From contig NZ_JADBEM010000001.1 of NCBI RefSeq assembly GCF_014873875.1, positions 5,766,001 through 5,830,000 of the forward strand: 64,000 nt of DNA, given 5' to 3'. The translations under genes were made by a program, and so were the position numbers. The notes under the pieces are model-generated. The model made no database searches and was not told the origin of the DNA. It saw only the letters and a program-made list of their open reading frames with translations. This document shows, piece by piece, positions 1-9,336 of this stretch. The stretch is from Actinopolymorpha pittospori (GTDB taxonomy: Bacteria > Actinomycetota > Actinomycetes > Propionibacteriales > Actinopolymorphaceae). Within the stretch, counting starts at the first letter, position 1; each line of letters opens with the position of its first letter.

Positions 1-1664
1 TCACCATCAAGAGCCAGGCCGTACGCCTGCCGTTCGAGGCGACCGCCGGCGCGGGTGCAGGTTCGGCCTACATCCTCAACCTCATCGACACTCCGGGTCA
101 CGTCGACTTCACCTACGAGGTGTCGCGTTCGCTGGCGGCGTGTGAGGGCGCGATCCTGCTGGTGGACGCCGCGCAGGGAATCGAGGCGCAGACCCTCGCC
201 AACCTCTACCTCGCGCTCGACGCCGACCTGCACATCATCCCGGTGCTCAACAAGATCGACCTGCCGTCCGCGCAGCCGGAGAAGTACGCCGCGGAGCTCG
301 CCCGGATCATCGGCTGCGAGGAGAGCGACGTGCTGCGGGTCTCCGCCAAGACCGGCGAGGGCGTGGAGCACCTCCTCAACGAGATCATCGCGCAGGTCCC
401 ACCACCCGAGGGCGATCCCGACGCGGCGCCGCGGGCGCTGATCTTCGACTCCGTCTACGACACCTACCGCGGCGTCGTCACCTACATCCGCGTCGTCGAC
501 GGCAACATCGGCAACCGGCAGCGGGTGCTCATGATGTCGACGAAGGCTTCCCACGAAACGCTCGAGGTCGGGGTCATCTCGCCCGAGCCCGCCCGGTCCG
601 ACTCGCTCGGCGTCGGTGAGGTCGGCTACATCATCACCGGCGTCAAGGAGGTCCGGCAGTCACGCGTCGGTGACACCGTGACGCTCTCCGCAAACGCCGC
701 CACCGTCCCACTCGCCGGCTACCGCCATCCCAACCCGATGGTCTACGCCGGTCTCTATCCACTCGACGGCGACGACTACCCCGACCTGCGCGAGGCACTC
801 GACAAGCTACAGCTCAACGACGCCGCGCTGCTGTACGAGCCGGAGACCTCCGGTGCGCTCGGGTTCGGGTTCCGCTGCGGATTCCTCGGACTGCTGCACA
901 TGGAGATCGTCCGCGAGCGCCTGGAGCGGGAGTTCAACCTCGACCTCATCTCCACCGCGCCCAACGTCGTCTACCGCGTGGTGATGGAGGACGCCAGCGA
1001 GGTCGTCGTCACCAACCCGAGTGAGTTCCCGCACGGCAAGATCGCCGAGGTGTACGAGCCTGTCGTACGCGCCACGATCCTGACCCCGGCCGACTTCATC
1101 GGCGCGGTGATGGAGCTGTGCCAGTCCCGGCGCGGACAGCTGCAGGGCATGGACTACCTGTCCGAGGATCGCGTCGAGATGCGCTACACGCTGCCGCTCG
1201 CGGAGATCGTCTTCGACTTCTTCGACGCGCTGAAGAGCCGCACCCGCGGGTACGCCTCCCTCGACTACGAACCCACCGGCGAACAGGTCGCCGACCTCGT
1301 GAAGGTCGACATCCTGCTCCACGGCGACCCCGTCGACGCGTTCAGCGCGATCGTGCACAAGGACAAGGCCTATTCCTACGGCGTCTCGATGGCGCAGAAG
1401 CTCAAGGAGCTCATTCCTCGGCAGCAGTTCGAGGTGCCCATCCAGGCCGCCATCGGCTCGCGGATCATCGCCCGGGAAAGCATCCGCGCCATCCGTAAGG
1501 ACGTCCTCGCCAAGTGCTACGGCGGTGACATCACCCGAAAGCGCAAGCTGCTCGAGAAGCAGAAGGAAGGTAAGAAGCGGATGAAGATGGTCGGCCGCGT
1601 CGAGGTGCCGCAGGAGGCGTTCATCGCCGCGTTGTCGACCACCGAGGCAAGTGGGAAGAAGTAG
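1..1664 (+). CDS. lepA: Elongation factor 4 (LepA), 5' end missing
   Basis: Ribosome-binding translational GTPase that back-translocates or remodels stalled ribosomes. The reading frame is open from base 3, where it encodes TIKSQAVRLPFEA, a conserved part of the LepA switch I region, so the gene starts outside the window. The G3 motif DTPGH (about base 90) and the G4 motif NKID (about base 250) are visible, followed by the EF-Tu-like domain 2, the EF-G-like domains, and the LepA-specific basic C-terminus (GDITRKRKLLEKQKEGKKRMK). An internal ATG at 120 is not the true start because conserved sequence precedes it. The gene ends with TAG at 1662-1664. Identification is secure. Confidence 0.97.
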   Translation, partial: TIKSQAVRLPFEATAGAGAGSAYILNLIDTPGHVDFTYEVSRSLAACEGAILLVDAAQGIEAQTLANLYLALDADLHIIPVLNKIDLPSAQPEKYAAELARIIGCEESDVLRVSAKTGEGVEHLLNEIIAQVPPPEGDPDAAPRALIFDSVYDTYRGVVTYIRVVDGNIGNRQRVLMMSTKASHETLEVGVISPEPARSDSLGVGEVGYIITGVKEVRQSRVGDTVTLSANAATVPLAGYRHPNPMVYAGLYPLDGDDYPDLREALDKLQLNDAALLYEPETSGALGFGFRCGFLGLLHMEIVRERLEREFNLDLISTAPNVVYRVVMEDASEVVVTNPSEFPHGKIAEVYEPVVRATILTPADFIGAVMELCQSRRGQLQGMDYLSEDRVEMRYTLPLAEIVFDFFDALKSRTRGYASLDYEPTGEQVADLVKVDILLHGDPVDAFSAIVHKDKAYSYGVSMAQKLKELIPRQQFEVPIQAAIGSRIIARESIRAIRKDVLAKCYGGDITRKRKLLEKQKEGKKRMKMVGRVEVPQEAFIAALSTTEASGKK

Positions 1665-1712
1665 CCCGCCCGGCCCTGCCCCTGCCGGCGACCAGCATCG
1701 GTCCAGTCGCTA

Positions 1713-1727
1713 CCGCCACACAGGCGG
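1713..1727 (+). terminator. Small hairpin after lepA, possible terminator
   Basis: A perfect 5-bp stem (CCGCC/GGCGG) with a 5-base loop (ACACA) is followed by GAAAGAGG, with no U-tract. It lies in the 182-base gap between lepA and the acyl-CoA ligase gene. The stem is short, so this is a weak call. Confidence 0.25.
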
Positions 1728-1846
1728 AAAGAGGGCATTGTCCCGTCCTGCCTGCGCGAATGACTTCACACTCATTACGGTAGAAGTTGGGCCGGTGTTT
1801 ACCGGCCGTCGCCGTTGGCTGTAGCTCCTTGAGGTGGAGGCTCGCG

Positions 1847-3693
1847 ATGTCCAGTGACCTGATCTGGGGTACCTACCCCGGACCCGACCCGTCGAAGGTC
1901 GACGACCGCGCGTCCACGGTTGCCCAGCTGATCCTCGACCGGTTCGCCGCGACTCCGGAGGAGGAGGCGTTCCGCCGCCCCGTCGACGGTGGCTGGGCGT
2001 CCACGACCTGGCGGGAGACCGGTGAGCACGTACGCAAGCTCGCCGCGGGCCTGATCTCCCTCGGCATCCAGCCGGAGGAACGAGTCGCCATCGCCTCCAG
2101 CACCCGCTACGAGTGGGTGCTGGCCGACCTCGCGGTCATGTGTGCGGGTGGCGCCACCACCACGATCTACCCCACGACCACCTCCTCCGAGGTGAGCTAC
2201 ATCCTGGGCGACTCGCACAGCCGGATCGTCTTCGCCGAGGACGACGAGCAGCTCAAGAAGATCCGCGAGCACCGCTCCGAGCTGCCCGAGATCATCGCGC
2301 TGGTGACCTTCGACGGCGTGTCACCGACGAGGCGGAGGGCGTCATGACGCTCGCCGGCCTCGAGGAGCGCGGCGCCGCCTACCTCGCCGAGCACCCCCAC
2401 GCGATCGAGCAGGCGGTGGCGGCGATCCGCCCCGACAGCCTCGCGACCCTGATCTACACCTCCGGCACGACCGGGAAGCCCAAGGGTGTCCGGCTGACCC
2501 ACGACTGCTGGACCTACGAGGCCGCGGCCATCGACGCCGTACGCATCCTCTTCCCGAGCGACCTGCAGTACCTCTGGCTTCCACTGGCCCACTCCTTCGG
2601 CAAGGTGTTGGTGACGGCCCAGCTGCAGATCGGGTTCGCCACCGCCATCGACGGCCGGGTCGACCGGATCATCGAGAACGTCGGCGTGGTGAAGCCGACC
2701 TTCATGGCGGCGGCGCCCCGGATCTTCGAGAAGGCCCACGGCCGGATCGTCTCCACCATCGAGCACGAGGGCGGTCCCAAGGCGGCGCTCTTCCGCTGGG
2801 CGACCGGCGTCGGCCGGAAGGTCTCGGAGCTGCGCCAGCAGGGCAAGGACGCGACCGGTGTCCTCGCCCTCCAGCACAAGGTCGCCGACCGGCTGGTGTT
2901 CGCCAAGATCCGCAACCGGTTCGGGGGCCGGCTGCGGTTCTTCGTCTCCGGCGCCGCCGCGCTCAGCCAGGATCTGGCCGAGTGGTTCCACGCGGCCGGG
3001 ATCCTCATCGTCGAGGGTTACGGGCTCACCGAGACCAGCGCGGCGACCGCGGTGAACCTGCCCGGGCGGTTCCGGTTCGGAACGGTCGGCATGGTGTTCC
3101 CGGGCACGCAACTGCGGATCGCGCACGACGGTGAGCTGCTGGTCAAGGGGCCGGGCGTCATGAGCGGCTACCAGGGGATGCCCGAGCTGTCGGATGAGGT
3201 CCTCGATCCCGACGGCTGGTTCCACACCGGCGACATCGCCCAGATCGAAGACGGGATGCTTCGCATCACCGACCGGAAGAAGGACCTCTTCAAGACCTCC
3301 AACGGCAAGTACGTCGCGCCGCAGCTGATCGAGACGATGTTCAAGGCGATCTGCCCGTACTCCAGCCAGATGGTCCTGCACGGCGAGGGACGCACCTTCT
3401 GCTCGGCGTTGGTGACCCTCGATGCCGACGCGATGGAGTCCTGGGCGCGAGAGAACGGTCAGGGCGGCAAGACCTACGACGAGATCGTCACCTCCGAACC
3501 GGTCCGGGCCATGGTCCAGGGCTACATCGACCAGCTCAACGCCCGGCTCAACCGCTGGGAGACGATCAAGAAGTTCGCCATCCTGGATCACGACCTCACC
3601 GTCGACGACGGCGAGATGACCCCGAGCCTGAAGCTCAAGCGCAAGGTCGTCGAGAAGCGCTACGCCGACATCCTCAACAGCTTCTACGCCTGA
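1847..3693 (+). pseudogene. Long-chain fatty acid-CoA ligase, split by a one-base frameshift
   Basis: AMP-forming acyl-CoA synthetase (FadD15 type), which activates fatty acids as acyl-AMP and then acyl-CoA. ATG 1847 is preceded by GAGGTGGAGG at 1831-1840. The first frame is family-like up to codon GTG 2318-2320 (FDGV), then runs into a foreign frame ending at 2347. The second frame takes over at codon GTC 2320-2322 (TDEAEGVMTLAGL) and carries the AMP-binding P-loop YTSGTTGKPKG, the YGLTETS motif, the GDIA motif and the DRKKDL hinge, to the stop at 3691-3693. Restoring one G at 2320/2321 gives a continuous protein of about 615 residues, the usual family length. All catalytic motifs are intact, so a recent loss or a base-calling error is likely. 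Confidence 0.88.
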
Positions 3694-3740
3694 GGCTGCT
3701 CCGCCTGATCGCGCGAGCGCGTTTCAGCGCGGAGCCCCGT

Positions 3741-3775
3741 GCCGGCCGGACTCGGTGGGTCGAGTCCCGGCCGGC
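3741..3775. terminator. Hairpin terminator between convergent genes
   Basis: Arms GCCGGCCGGACTCG (3741-3754) and CGAGTCCCGGCCGGC (3761-3775) pair with a single bulged base around a 6-base loop. It lies between the stops of the acyl-CoA ligase (plus) and the NCS1 permease (minus), so it can serve both strands. Confidence 0.6.
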
Positions 3776-3785
3776 CGTCCGTCGC

Positions 3786-5192
3786 CTACGTGCGGACCGG
3801 GGTGCCCGTGCGTTCTCCACCGGCCCGCCCTGACACCGGCCGATACCCGCCCATCGTGGAGGTCGCGAAGAACCCCTTCGCCACCACGTAGTACAGCAAT
3901 CCCGAGATGATCATCGAGGGCAGCGTGGCGGAGGTGTACCGGAAAACGGATTCGCCGGCCGAGAAGGTCAGCAGGCTCATGCCGCTGAGCCATCCGCCGA
4001 GGAAGATCCAGACGGCCATGCCCACGACCATGCACCCGAAGGCGACGAGGTTGACGCCCCCGGTGTAGCGGTAGGCACCGTTCACGTCGTAGCACGCGCG
4101 CACGTCGATCTTCTGCTTCCGCAGGAAGAAGTAGTCGGTGAGGGCGACACCCCAGTAGGGGCCGGCGAGGAGCCCGACGAAGATCAGCAGGATGTTGAAG
4201 ATCTCCTGGAGCGAGGTCGCGAAGACGAAGATGGCCGACGGGATCGTCACGATCACACACACCCAGCGGTAGTTCCACTTCGGGGCGACGCTCAGGATTC
4301 CCATGGACCCCGACCCGAGCAGATGCGTCACGGAGGTCACCGTGCCGAGGATGATGATCACGAGCGCCGCCAGCCCCAGGTCGAGCTGGTTCGACCACAA
4401 CGCGGGGTCGGTCTGCCCGGTGGCCAATGTCGCCATTCCGCCAACCACGGCGAACAGGATGCCGGTGACCGCGAGACCGAGGTAGGTGCCCCAGAACCCG
4501 ATCCGCTCCCTGCGGGCGAAACGGTTCCAGGAGCCGAGATAGGGAAACCAGGAGATGGCGAACGCGAAGATGATCTCGAAGGCGCTCATCCAGGACTGCG
4601 ATCCGTTGCTGGGCGTCGTCGTGACCTTGGTCCAGTAGCCGCCGGTGACCAGCCGCACGACGATGTAGGCGACGAACGCCAACAGGATGGGCACGGTGAT
4701 CTTCGAGAGTTGGAATGCGGCCTTCTGGCTGAACATGATGATGATCAGGGGAAGGACGATACCGACGACGAGCGCGTAGAGGGTGTAGTCGCCGCTGAAG
4801 GTCAGCCCGCCGGCGAGATTCTGGACGACGAGTTTCATCGCCGATCCAGCCAGGGAGGCGAGAATCCCGACCCAGCCGAAGTTCACACCTACGAGGACGA
4901 CGACTCCATAGATCGAGCCGTGATAGCCGAACGTCGGGCGCAGCGACACCATCTCGTCGATGCCGTACCTCGCGCTGCGCTGCGAATCCCACGAGCAGAA
5001 CGCGAGTGCGAACAAGTAGCCGGTGACGGTGATCACGAGCATCGGCCAGAACCCGAGACCGAGCGCGTACGAACTGCCCGAGACGAAGTTCGTCAACAAC
5101 ACGTTGCCGCCGGCCCAGAGCCAGAATATGGAGAGGAAGCCTGCGTGCCTTTCCTTGCGGGTGAGCGGGAGAACGGTTTCGCTAGTGGTCAT
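3786..5192 (-). CDS. NCS1-family nucleobase/purine-cytosine-type permease
   Basis: Inner-membrane secondary transporter of the nucleobase:cation symporter-1 family, 468 residues. After a short charged N-terminus come about 12 hydrophobic segments. The early glycine-rich helices (GFLSIFWLWAGGNVLL, GYLFALAFCSWDSQRS) and the RPTFGYHGS segment fit the family. It is last in a minus-strand set of three: cysteine hydrolase, a 50-residue membrane protein (24 bases upstream of this start), and this permease. The hydrolase suggests that the imported compound is an amide or ureido compound, but the sequence does not reveal the substrate. Known NCS1 substrates include cytosine, uracil, allantoin, hydantoins and thiamine precursors. 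Confidence 0.85.
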   Translation of the reverse strand: MTTSETVLPLTRKERHAGFLSIFWLWAGGNVLLTNFVSGSSYALGLGFWPMLVITVTGYLFALAFCSWDSQRSARYGIDEMVSLRPTFGYHGSIYGVVVLVGVNFGWVGILASLAGSAMKLVVQNLAGGLTFSGDYTLYALVVGIVLPLIIIMFSQKAAFQLSKITVPILLAFVAYIVVRLVTGGYWTKVTTTPSNGSQSWMSAFEIIFAFAISWFPYLGSWNRFARRERIGFWGTYLGLAVTGILFAVVGGMATLATGQTDPALWSNQLDLGLAALVIIILGTVTSVTHLLGSGSMGILSVAPKWNYRWVCVIVTIPSAIFVFATSLQEIFNILLIFVGLLAGPYWGVALTDYFFLRKQKIDVRACYDVNGAYRYTGGVNLVAFGCMVVGMAVWIFLGGWLSGMSLLTFSAGESVFRYTSATLPSMIISGLLYYVVAKGFFATSTMGGYRPVSGRAGGERTGTPVRT

Positions 5193-5216
5193 ATGAGAAG
5201 TTGTCCGAACGTCGGT

Positions 5217-5369
5217 TCAGCGTTGCACGTACCAGATGGTGGCGATCGCGAAGGGCAGGATCGCAGCCAGGATGAGCCAGAGTTGGTCGCGCGCGGTGAC
5301 GTCGTGCGACTCCGCTGTCTCCGGCAGGGCCTGGGCGTGCTCGGTCTCGGTCTCGGTGGTTCTGCTCAT
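5217..5369 (-). CDS. 50-residue single-helix membrane protein between hydrolase and permease
   Basis: This small gene starts at ATG 5367-5369, with GAGAGGAAG about 9 bases upstream on the minus strand, and stops at 5217-5219. It encodes an acidic, Thr/Glu-rich N-terminal half (MSRTTETETEHAQALPETAE) and a C-terminal hydrophobic helix (LWLILAAILPFAIATIWYV) ending in QR. It lies 21 bases after the hydrolase and 24 bases before the permease, so co-transcription is likely. I do not recognise a family. One possibility is an accessory subunit of the NCS1 permease. Spacing, ribosome-binding site and a clean transmembrane segment support that it is real. Confidence 0.6.
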   Translation of the reverse strand: MSRTTETETEHAQALPETAESHDVTARDQLWLILAAILPFAIATIWYVQR

Positions 5370-5390
5370 GGGGGTCGGCTTCCTCTCGAC

Positions 5391-6047
5391 TCAGCCGAGC
5401 TCGGCGAAGACGGGGTTGAGGGTCTCTGCCGTGAACTGGAGCTGGTCGGGGGCGCTGGACTGCCATGAGCGGTAGGTTTCGCCGCGCAGTTTCTTGACCA
5501 TCTCGGCGGAGTCGAAGATCTCGATGTCGTAGACCCAGTTGGCCATCATGAGGATCGCGGCCTTGTGGGAGCCGCTGTTGGTCGCGGCGCTGATGTCCTT
5601 GACGAGATTGATCTGGTAATCCCGCGCGTAGCCGTCGAACACGGTGGTCATCAGGCAGCCGTCGGTCACGAAACCGCCGATGATCAGATGTTTGATGTCG
5701 AGGCTGCGCAGCATCAGGTCGAGCGAGGTCTCGTAGAAACCGCTCCACCGCTGCTTGTCGATGACGATGTCCTCGGGGTGCGGGGCCAACTCGTCGATCA
5801 CCTGCATGTTCTCGGAGTCGGATCGGTAGTAGACGGGTCTGCCCTGCTCGTCCAGGACCTCCTTGTTCGGAAGCCCGATCGCGTCGACCCGTCCGATGTG
5901 CCGCGTGTAGATGACGCGGACGCCGGACTCCCGGCACGCGTCGATGAGCGGCACCGCTGCCGCGACAGCCCCGTCCACGTTCTCGATGCCGTACTTGCTC
6001 TCCTTCTGCATGTCGATGAGGACGAGAGCTGTTCTCGACAGATCCAT
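5391..6047 (-). CDS. Isochorismatase-like cysteine hydrolase
   Basis: Cytoplasmic amidohydrolase of the isochorismatase/nicotinamidase superfamily, 218 residues. The catalytic triad can be read as Asp12 (LIDMQ), Lys98 (IDKQRWSGF) and Cys131 (GGFVTDGCLMTT), with the cis-peptide stretch just before the cysteine. Relatives include biuret hydrolase, ureidoacrylate amidohydrolase (RutB) and N-carbamoylsarcosine amidase. AGCAAGGAGA lies directly upstream of the ATG on the minus strand. It heads the hydrolase-small protein-NCS1 permease set, which suggests hydrolysis of an imported carbamoyl or ureido compound. The exact substrate cannot be assigned. Confidence 0.87.
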   Translation of the reverse strand: MDLSRTALVLIDMQKESKYGIENVDGAVAAAVPLIDACRESGVRVIYTRHIGRVDAIGLPNKEVLDEQGRPVYYRSDSENMQVIDELAPHPEDIVIDKQRWSGFYETSLDLMLRSLDIKHLIIGGFVTDGCLMTTVFDGYARDYQINLVKDISAATNSGSHKAAILMMANWVYDIEIFDSAEMVKKLRGETYRSWQSSAPDQLQFTAETLNPVFAELG

Positions 6048-6336
6048 GGATCTCCTTGCTCGGTGCGATGGGCGACCGCCGGACTCGGACCTGGTTCACC
6101 AACCCTTCACCCGGCCGTCATCGCTCAGATCAATGAGTTCGAGGGTAACGAGACCATCCCGTGACCTGTTGCATGGGTGTTGACCTGCGGTTTCGTGGAA
6201 TGCCGGGCATCGGGTGGCAAAACGTGTGTGAGGCGGTACGTTCCGTCACCGAGTGACGTCGGACACGGCCGGGCAGGATCCGGCCCGGACGGCCCCGCGC
6301 GGGTGCTTGGTTGGAGCCTCGCAGCACAATGGAGCG

Positions 6337-7593
6337 GTGCCCTCGACCCTGCCTGACGGCGATCCCGTCCCGAGCGACGGCAGCCTGCCGCCGACCGCGC
6401 TCGTCGGCGTCGGAGAACGCCCGCTCGGGCTCTACGTGCACGTGCCGTTCTGTGTGACGCGGTGCGGCTACTGCGACTTCAACACCTACACGGCCGAGGA
6501 ACTCGGCACGACTCCCGGCGCCTCCCGCGCGACGTACGCCGACGCCGCCATCGACGAACTCCGGATGGCTCGGCGCGTCCTCGGGCCGTCCGCCCCGCCG
6601 GTCGCGACGGTGTTCGTCGGCGGGGGTACACCGACGCTGCTGCCCCCGGAGGACCTGGGGCGGATCCTGAAAGCGGCCGAGTCGGAGTTCGGGCTCGCGC
6701 CCGACGTCGAGGTGACCACGGAGGCCAATCCCGAGAGCGTGGACCAGGCCTACCTCGACCGGTTGCGCGCGGAGGGTTTCAACCGGATCTCCTTCGGCAT
6801 GCAGAGCGCCCGGCCCCACGTCCTCGCGACCCTGGAGCGCCGGCACACCCCGGGACGTCCGGAGCAGTGCGTGGCGCAGGCCCGCGCCGCCGGCTTCGAA
6901 CACGTCAACCTCGACCTCATCTACGGGACGCCGGGAGAGTCCGACGACGACTGGCAAGCCAGCCTTGACGCGGCCGTCGGAGCCGAACCCGACCATGTGT
7001 CGGCGTACTCGCTGATCGTCGAGGACGGCACCCGGCTGGCCGCGCAGATCCGGCGCGGAGTGCTGACCGAAGCCGACGAGGACGTTCTCGCCGACCGTTA
7101 CCTGCAGGCCGAGGAGACCCTTCGACGGGCGGGCCTGACGTGGTACGAGGTGTCCAACTGGGCGCGCGACGACGCGGCCCGGTGTCGGCACAACCTCCTG
7201 TACTGGACCGGTGCGAACTGGTGGGGCGTCGGGCCGGGCGCGCACAGCCACGTGGGCGGTGTGCGGTGGTGGAACGTCAAGCACCCCGCGGCCTACGCGG
7301 CCCGGCTGGCTGAGGGTGTGAGTCCCGCGCACGCTCGTGAGGTGCTCGACCTCGACACCCGCCGGGTGGAGCAGGTGATGTTGGAGCTTCGACTCGCCGG
7401 CGGCCTCGACGTCGGCGTCCTCGACGAACCCGGCCGGGCCGCCGCCCGGCACGCCGCCGCCGACGGCCTCCTCGAGCCCGCTCACCTCGCCGACGGACGC
7501 GCCGTCCTCACCCTGCGGGGGCGGCTGCTCGCGGACGCCGTCGTGCGCGACCTGCTCGGATGGGGCGTCCAGGAGGCGTCGGCGCGGTCATAG
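6337..7593 (+). CDS. hemW: Heme chaperone HemW (radical SAM)
   Basis: Radical SAM protein of the HemN/HemW group that delivers heme to target proteins rather than oxidising coproporphyrinogen. The iron-sulfur motif is CVTRCGYCDF (CX3CX2C), without the extra cysteine of true HemN. The SAM-binding GGGTPTLL motif and a C-terminal HemW domain follow. The frame is open from GTG 6253. I prefer GTG 6337 because actinobacterial relatives begin near PSxLPDGDPVPSDGSLP and the upstream part looks noncoding; a GGAG only 2 bases before it is a poor ribosome-binding site, so the start is uncertain. Length from 6337 is 418 residues. Confidence 0.92.
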   Translation: MPSTLPDGDPVPSDGSLPPTALVGVGERPLGLYVHVPFCVTRCGYCDFNTYTAEELGTTPGASRATYADAAIDELRMARRVLGPSAPPVATVFVGGGTPTLLPPEDLGRILKAAESEFGLAPDVEVTTEANPESVDQAYLDRLRAEGFNRISFGMQSARPHVLATLERRHTPGRPEQCVAQARAAGFEHVNLDLIYGTPGESDDDWQASLDAAVGAEPDHVSAYSLIVEDGTRLAAQIRRGVLTEADEDVLADRYLQAEETLRRAGLTWYEVSNWARDDAARCRHNLLYWTGANWWGVGPGAHSHVGGVRWWNVKHPAAYAARLAEGVSPAHAREVLDLDTRRVEQVMLELRLAGGLDVGVLDEPGRAAARHAAADGLLEPAHLADGRAVLTLRGRLLADAVVRDLLGWGVQEASARS

Positions 7594-7602
7594 GGTTTGC
7601 GG

Positions 7603-8277
7603 TCACCGGAGGAAACGGATCGTGACCGGGTAGCGGTACCACTCGCCACGCCGGGCAGCGATGCTCGCCAGGATGACCAGGACGAGATACGCGATCCCGA
7701 GGAACGGCAGCAGGACCAGGCCGATGATCACGAACACGAGCAGGCCCGCGATGATCGCCGCGAGTAGGGCCGTCAGCTGGAAGTTCAGCGACTCGATGGC
7801 GTGGTGTCGGACGAACGGTGAGAGCTTTCCCTTGGAGAGCAGGACGATGAGCGGGCAGAGGAAGCCGAGCGCGACGTAGGCGGCGATGAAGCTTCCCAGG
7901 TGCGCGGCGAGGGCCCAGTTGCGTTCCTCCTCGACCCCCATGCGGCTGGGCGGGACTCCCGGTTGCTCGTCGCGGGGCCATGGAGAGCCGGAGGCGAAGC
8001 CCGGGTCGGGTGGGCCGTTGGGTGGCAGCGTGCCGGGGCCGTTGGGTGGCAGCGGACCGGTGGAGGGCATGGGACCGGGGGACTCGGGGATCGGGATGGT
8101 CCGATCCAGGTCGTCGGCGCCTGGTGGTTCGGCCGCCTCGGGTGGGTCTGGTCGACCGTCCGGGGGCTGGTCAGGCTCGTACGGAGTCGCGGGTGTGGGT
8201 TGGTCCGAACCGGACGGAGTCGAGGGCGAGGGCGGCGACCCGTTCTCCGGCCGGTCTTCCTCTGAGGATCCCGTCAT
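7603..8277 (-). CDS. DUF4870 membrane protein with proline-rich N-terminus
   Basis: Protein of 224 residues counted from ATG 8275-8277; an open frame reaches 8313, but MTGSSEEDRPENG is the more natural start. The first half is Pro/Gly/Ser-rich and low complexity (repeated PPNGP). The second half begins with RNWALAAHLGSF and has three hydrophobic segments separated by KGKLSPFVRHHAIESLNFQ, which is the DUF4870 pattern. Function is unknown; it is an integral membrane protein. It converges on hemW with only 9 bases between stops and no hairpin visible there. Confidence 0.8.
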   Translation of the reverse strand: MTGSSEEDRPENGSPPSPSTPSGSDQPTPATPYEPDQPPDGRPDPPEAAEPPGADDLDRTIPIPESPGPMPSTGPLPPNGPGTLPPNGPPDPGFASGSPWPRDEQPGVPPSRMGVEEERNWALAAHLGSFIAAYVALGFLCPLIVLLSKGKLSPFVRHHAIESLNFQLTALLAAIIAGLLVFVIIGLVLLPFLGIAYLVLVILASIAARRGEWYRYPVTIRFLR

Positions 8278-8372
8278 ACCCGCGCACCTACCCGTTCGCG
8301 GGAATCGGCTCACCCACGAACGGGCCGCCGGTCGCGACCACCAGTCCCGTCAGGGGATCGTGGAACGGACCT

Positions 8373-9239
8373 TCAGGACGCTCCGGGCGAGTCTCCCTCG
8401 GCGGTCACGAAGTCGATCAGCTGCTCGACTCTGCCCAGCAGTGTGGGTTCGAGGTCGCGGTAGTCGCGTACGACTCCGAGGATGCGCCGCCACGCCTGCG
8501 CGATGTCAGCCTGATCGGCGTGTGGCCAGCCAAGCGCCGCGCAGATGCCGTGCTTCCACGACGTTTCGCGTGGGATGTCGGGCCACTCCTCGAGCCCCAC
8601 GCGTTCGGGCCGTACTGCCTGCCAGATGTCGATGTAGGGGTGGCCGACGACCAGGACGAGGCCGCCGTAGGGTCCGCGGGCGACCTCGGCCGCGATGCGG
8701 CTCTCCTTGCTGCCGGTGACGAGGTGGTCGACGAGAACGCCGAGCCGGCGGTTGGCGTCGGGGCGGAACTCCGCCACGACCGCTGCCAGGTCGTCCACCC
8801 CGGAGAGGTACTCGACGGCGACGCCTTCGATGCGTAGGTCGTCGCCCCAGACCTTCTCGATGAGTTCGGCGTCGTGGCGACCCTCGACGTAGATCCGGCT
8901 GGCCCGGGCGACCCGGGCGCGGGAGTTTCGAACGGCGATCGAGCCGGAGGCCGTTCGGGCTGGGCCCGTGGCGACGCTGACCTTGGGTCGGCGGACCGCC
9001 ACCGGCTTGCCCTCCAGCAGGAAGCCGGGGCCGTACGGGTAGCTTCGACGCGCGCCGCGTCGATCCTCGAGGATCACCAGGTCTCGTTCGATGGCGACGA
9101 TCGCCCCGCAGAAGCCGGTGGTGGCGTCTTCGAGGACCATGTCAGGCTCGGCGTCGACGTCCACGGAACGGCCACGCTTGGGTGCGCGCCAGTCGGTCTT
9201 GAGTACATCCTGCTCGTAGCGATCATGGGATCCCGCCAT
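8373..9239 (-). CDS. DUF3097 protein with TOPRIM-like core
   Basis: Actinobacterial conserved protein of 288 residues. It starts near YEQDVLKTDWRAPKR and continues with VLEDATTGFCGAIV. The centre reads RIYVEGRHDAELIEKVWGDD and later LGVLVDHLVTGSKESRIA, the arrangement of acidic residues seen in TOPRIM domains (primases, topoisomerases, OLD nucleases). The C-terminus has VVGHPYIDIWQAV and a DLEPTLLGRVEQLIDF tail. The function is not established. ATG 9237-9239 is chosen over the longer frame to 9308 because family members start close to the DVLxTDWR motif. Its place between hemW and hrcA is common in Actinobacteria. Confidence 0.85.
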   Translation of the reverse strand: MAGSHDRYEQDVLKTDWRAPKRGRSVDVDAEPDMVLEDATTGFCGAIVAIERDLVILEDRRGARRSYPYGPGFLLEGKPVAVRRPKVSVATGPARTASGSIAVRNSRARVARASRIYVEGRHDAELIEKVWGDDLRIEGVAVEYLSGVDDLAAVVAEFRPDANRRLGVLVDHLVTGSKESRIAAEVARGPYGGLVLVVGHPYIDIWQAVRPERVGLEEWPDIPRETSWKHGICAALGWPHADQADIAQAWRRILGVVRDYRDLEPTLLGRVEQLIDFVTAEGDSPGAS

Positions 9240-9336
9240 GGTCCCGGAGCGTAGCGGCTGATCTTCCTCGCTCGGCGATACGGCCACCTCGGCCCGGCGT
9301 GTCGACAAGGCCGAGCAAGTTCGGCCGAGCAGAGCC

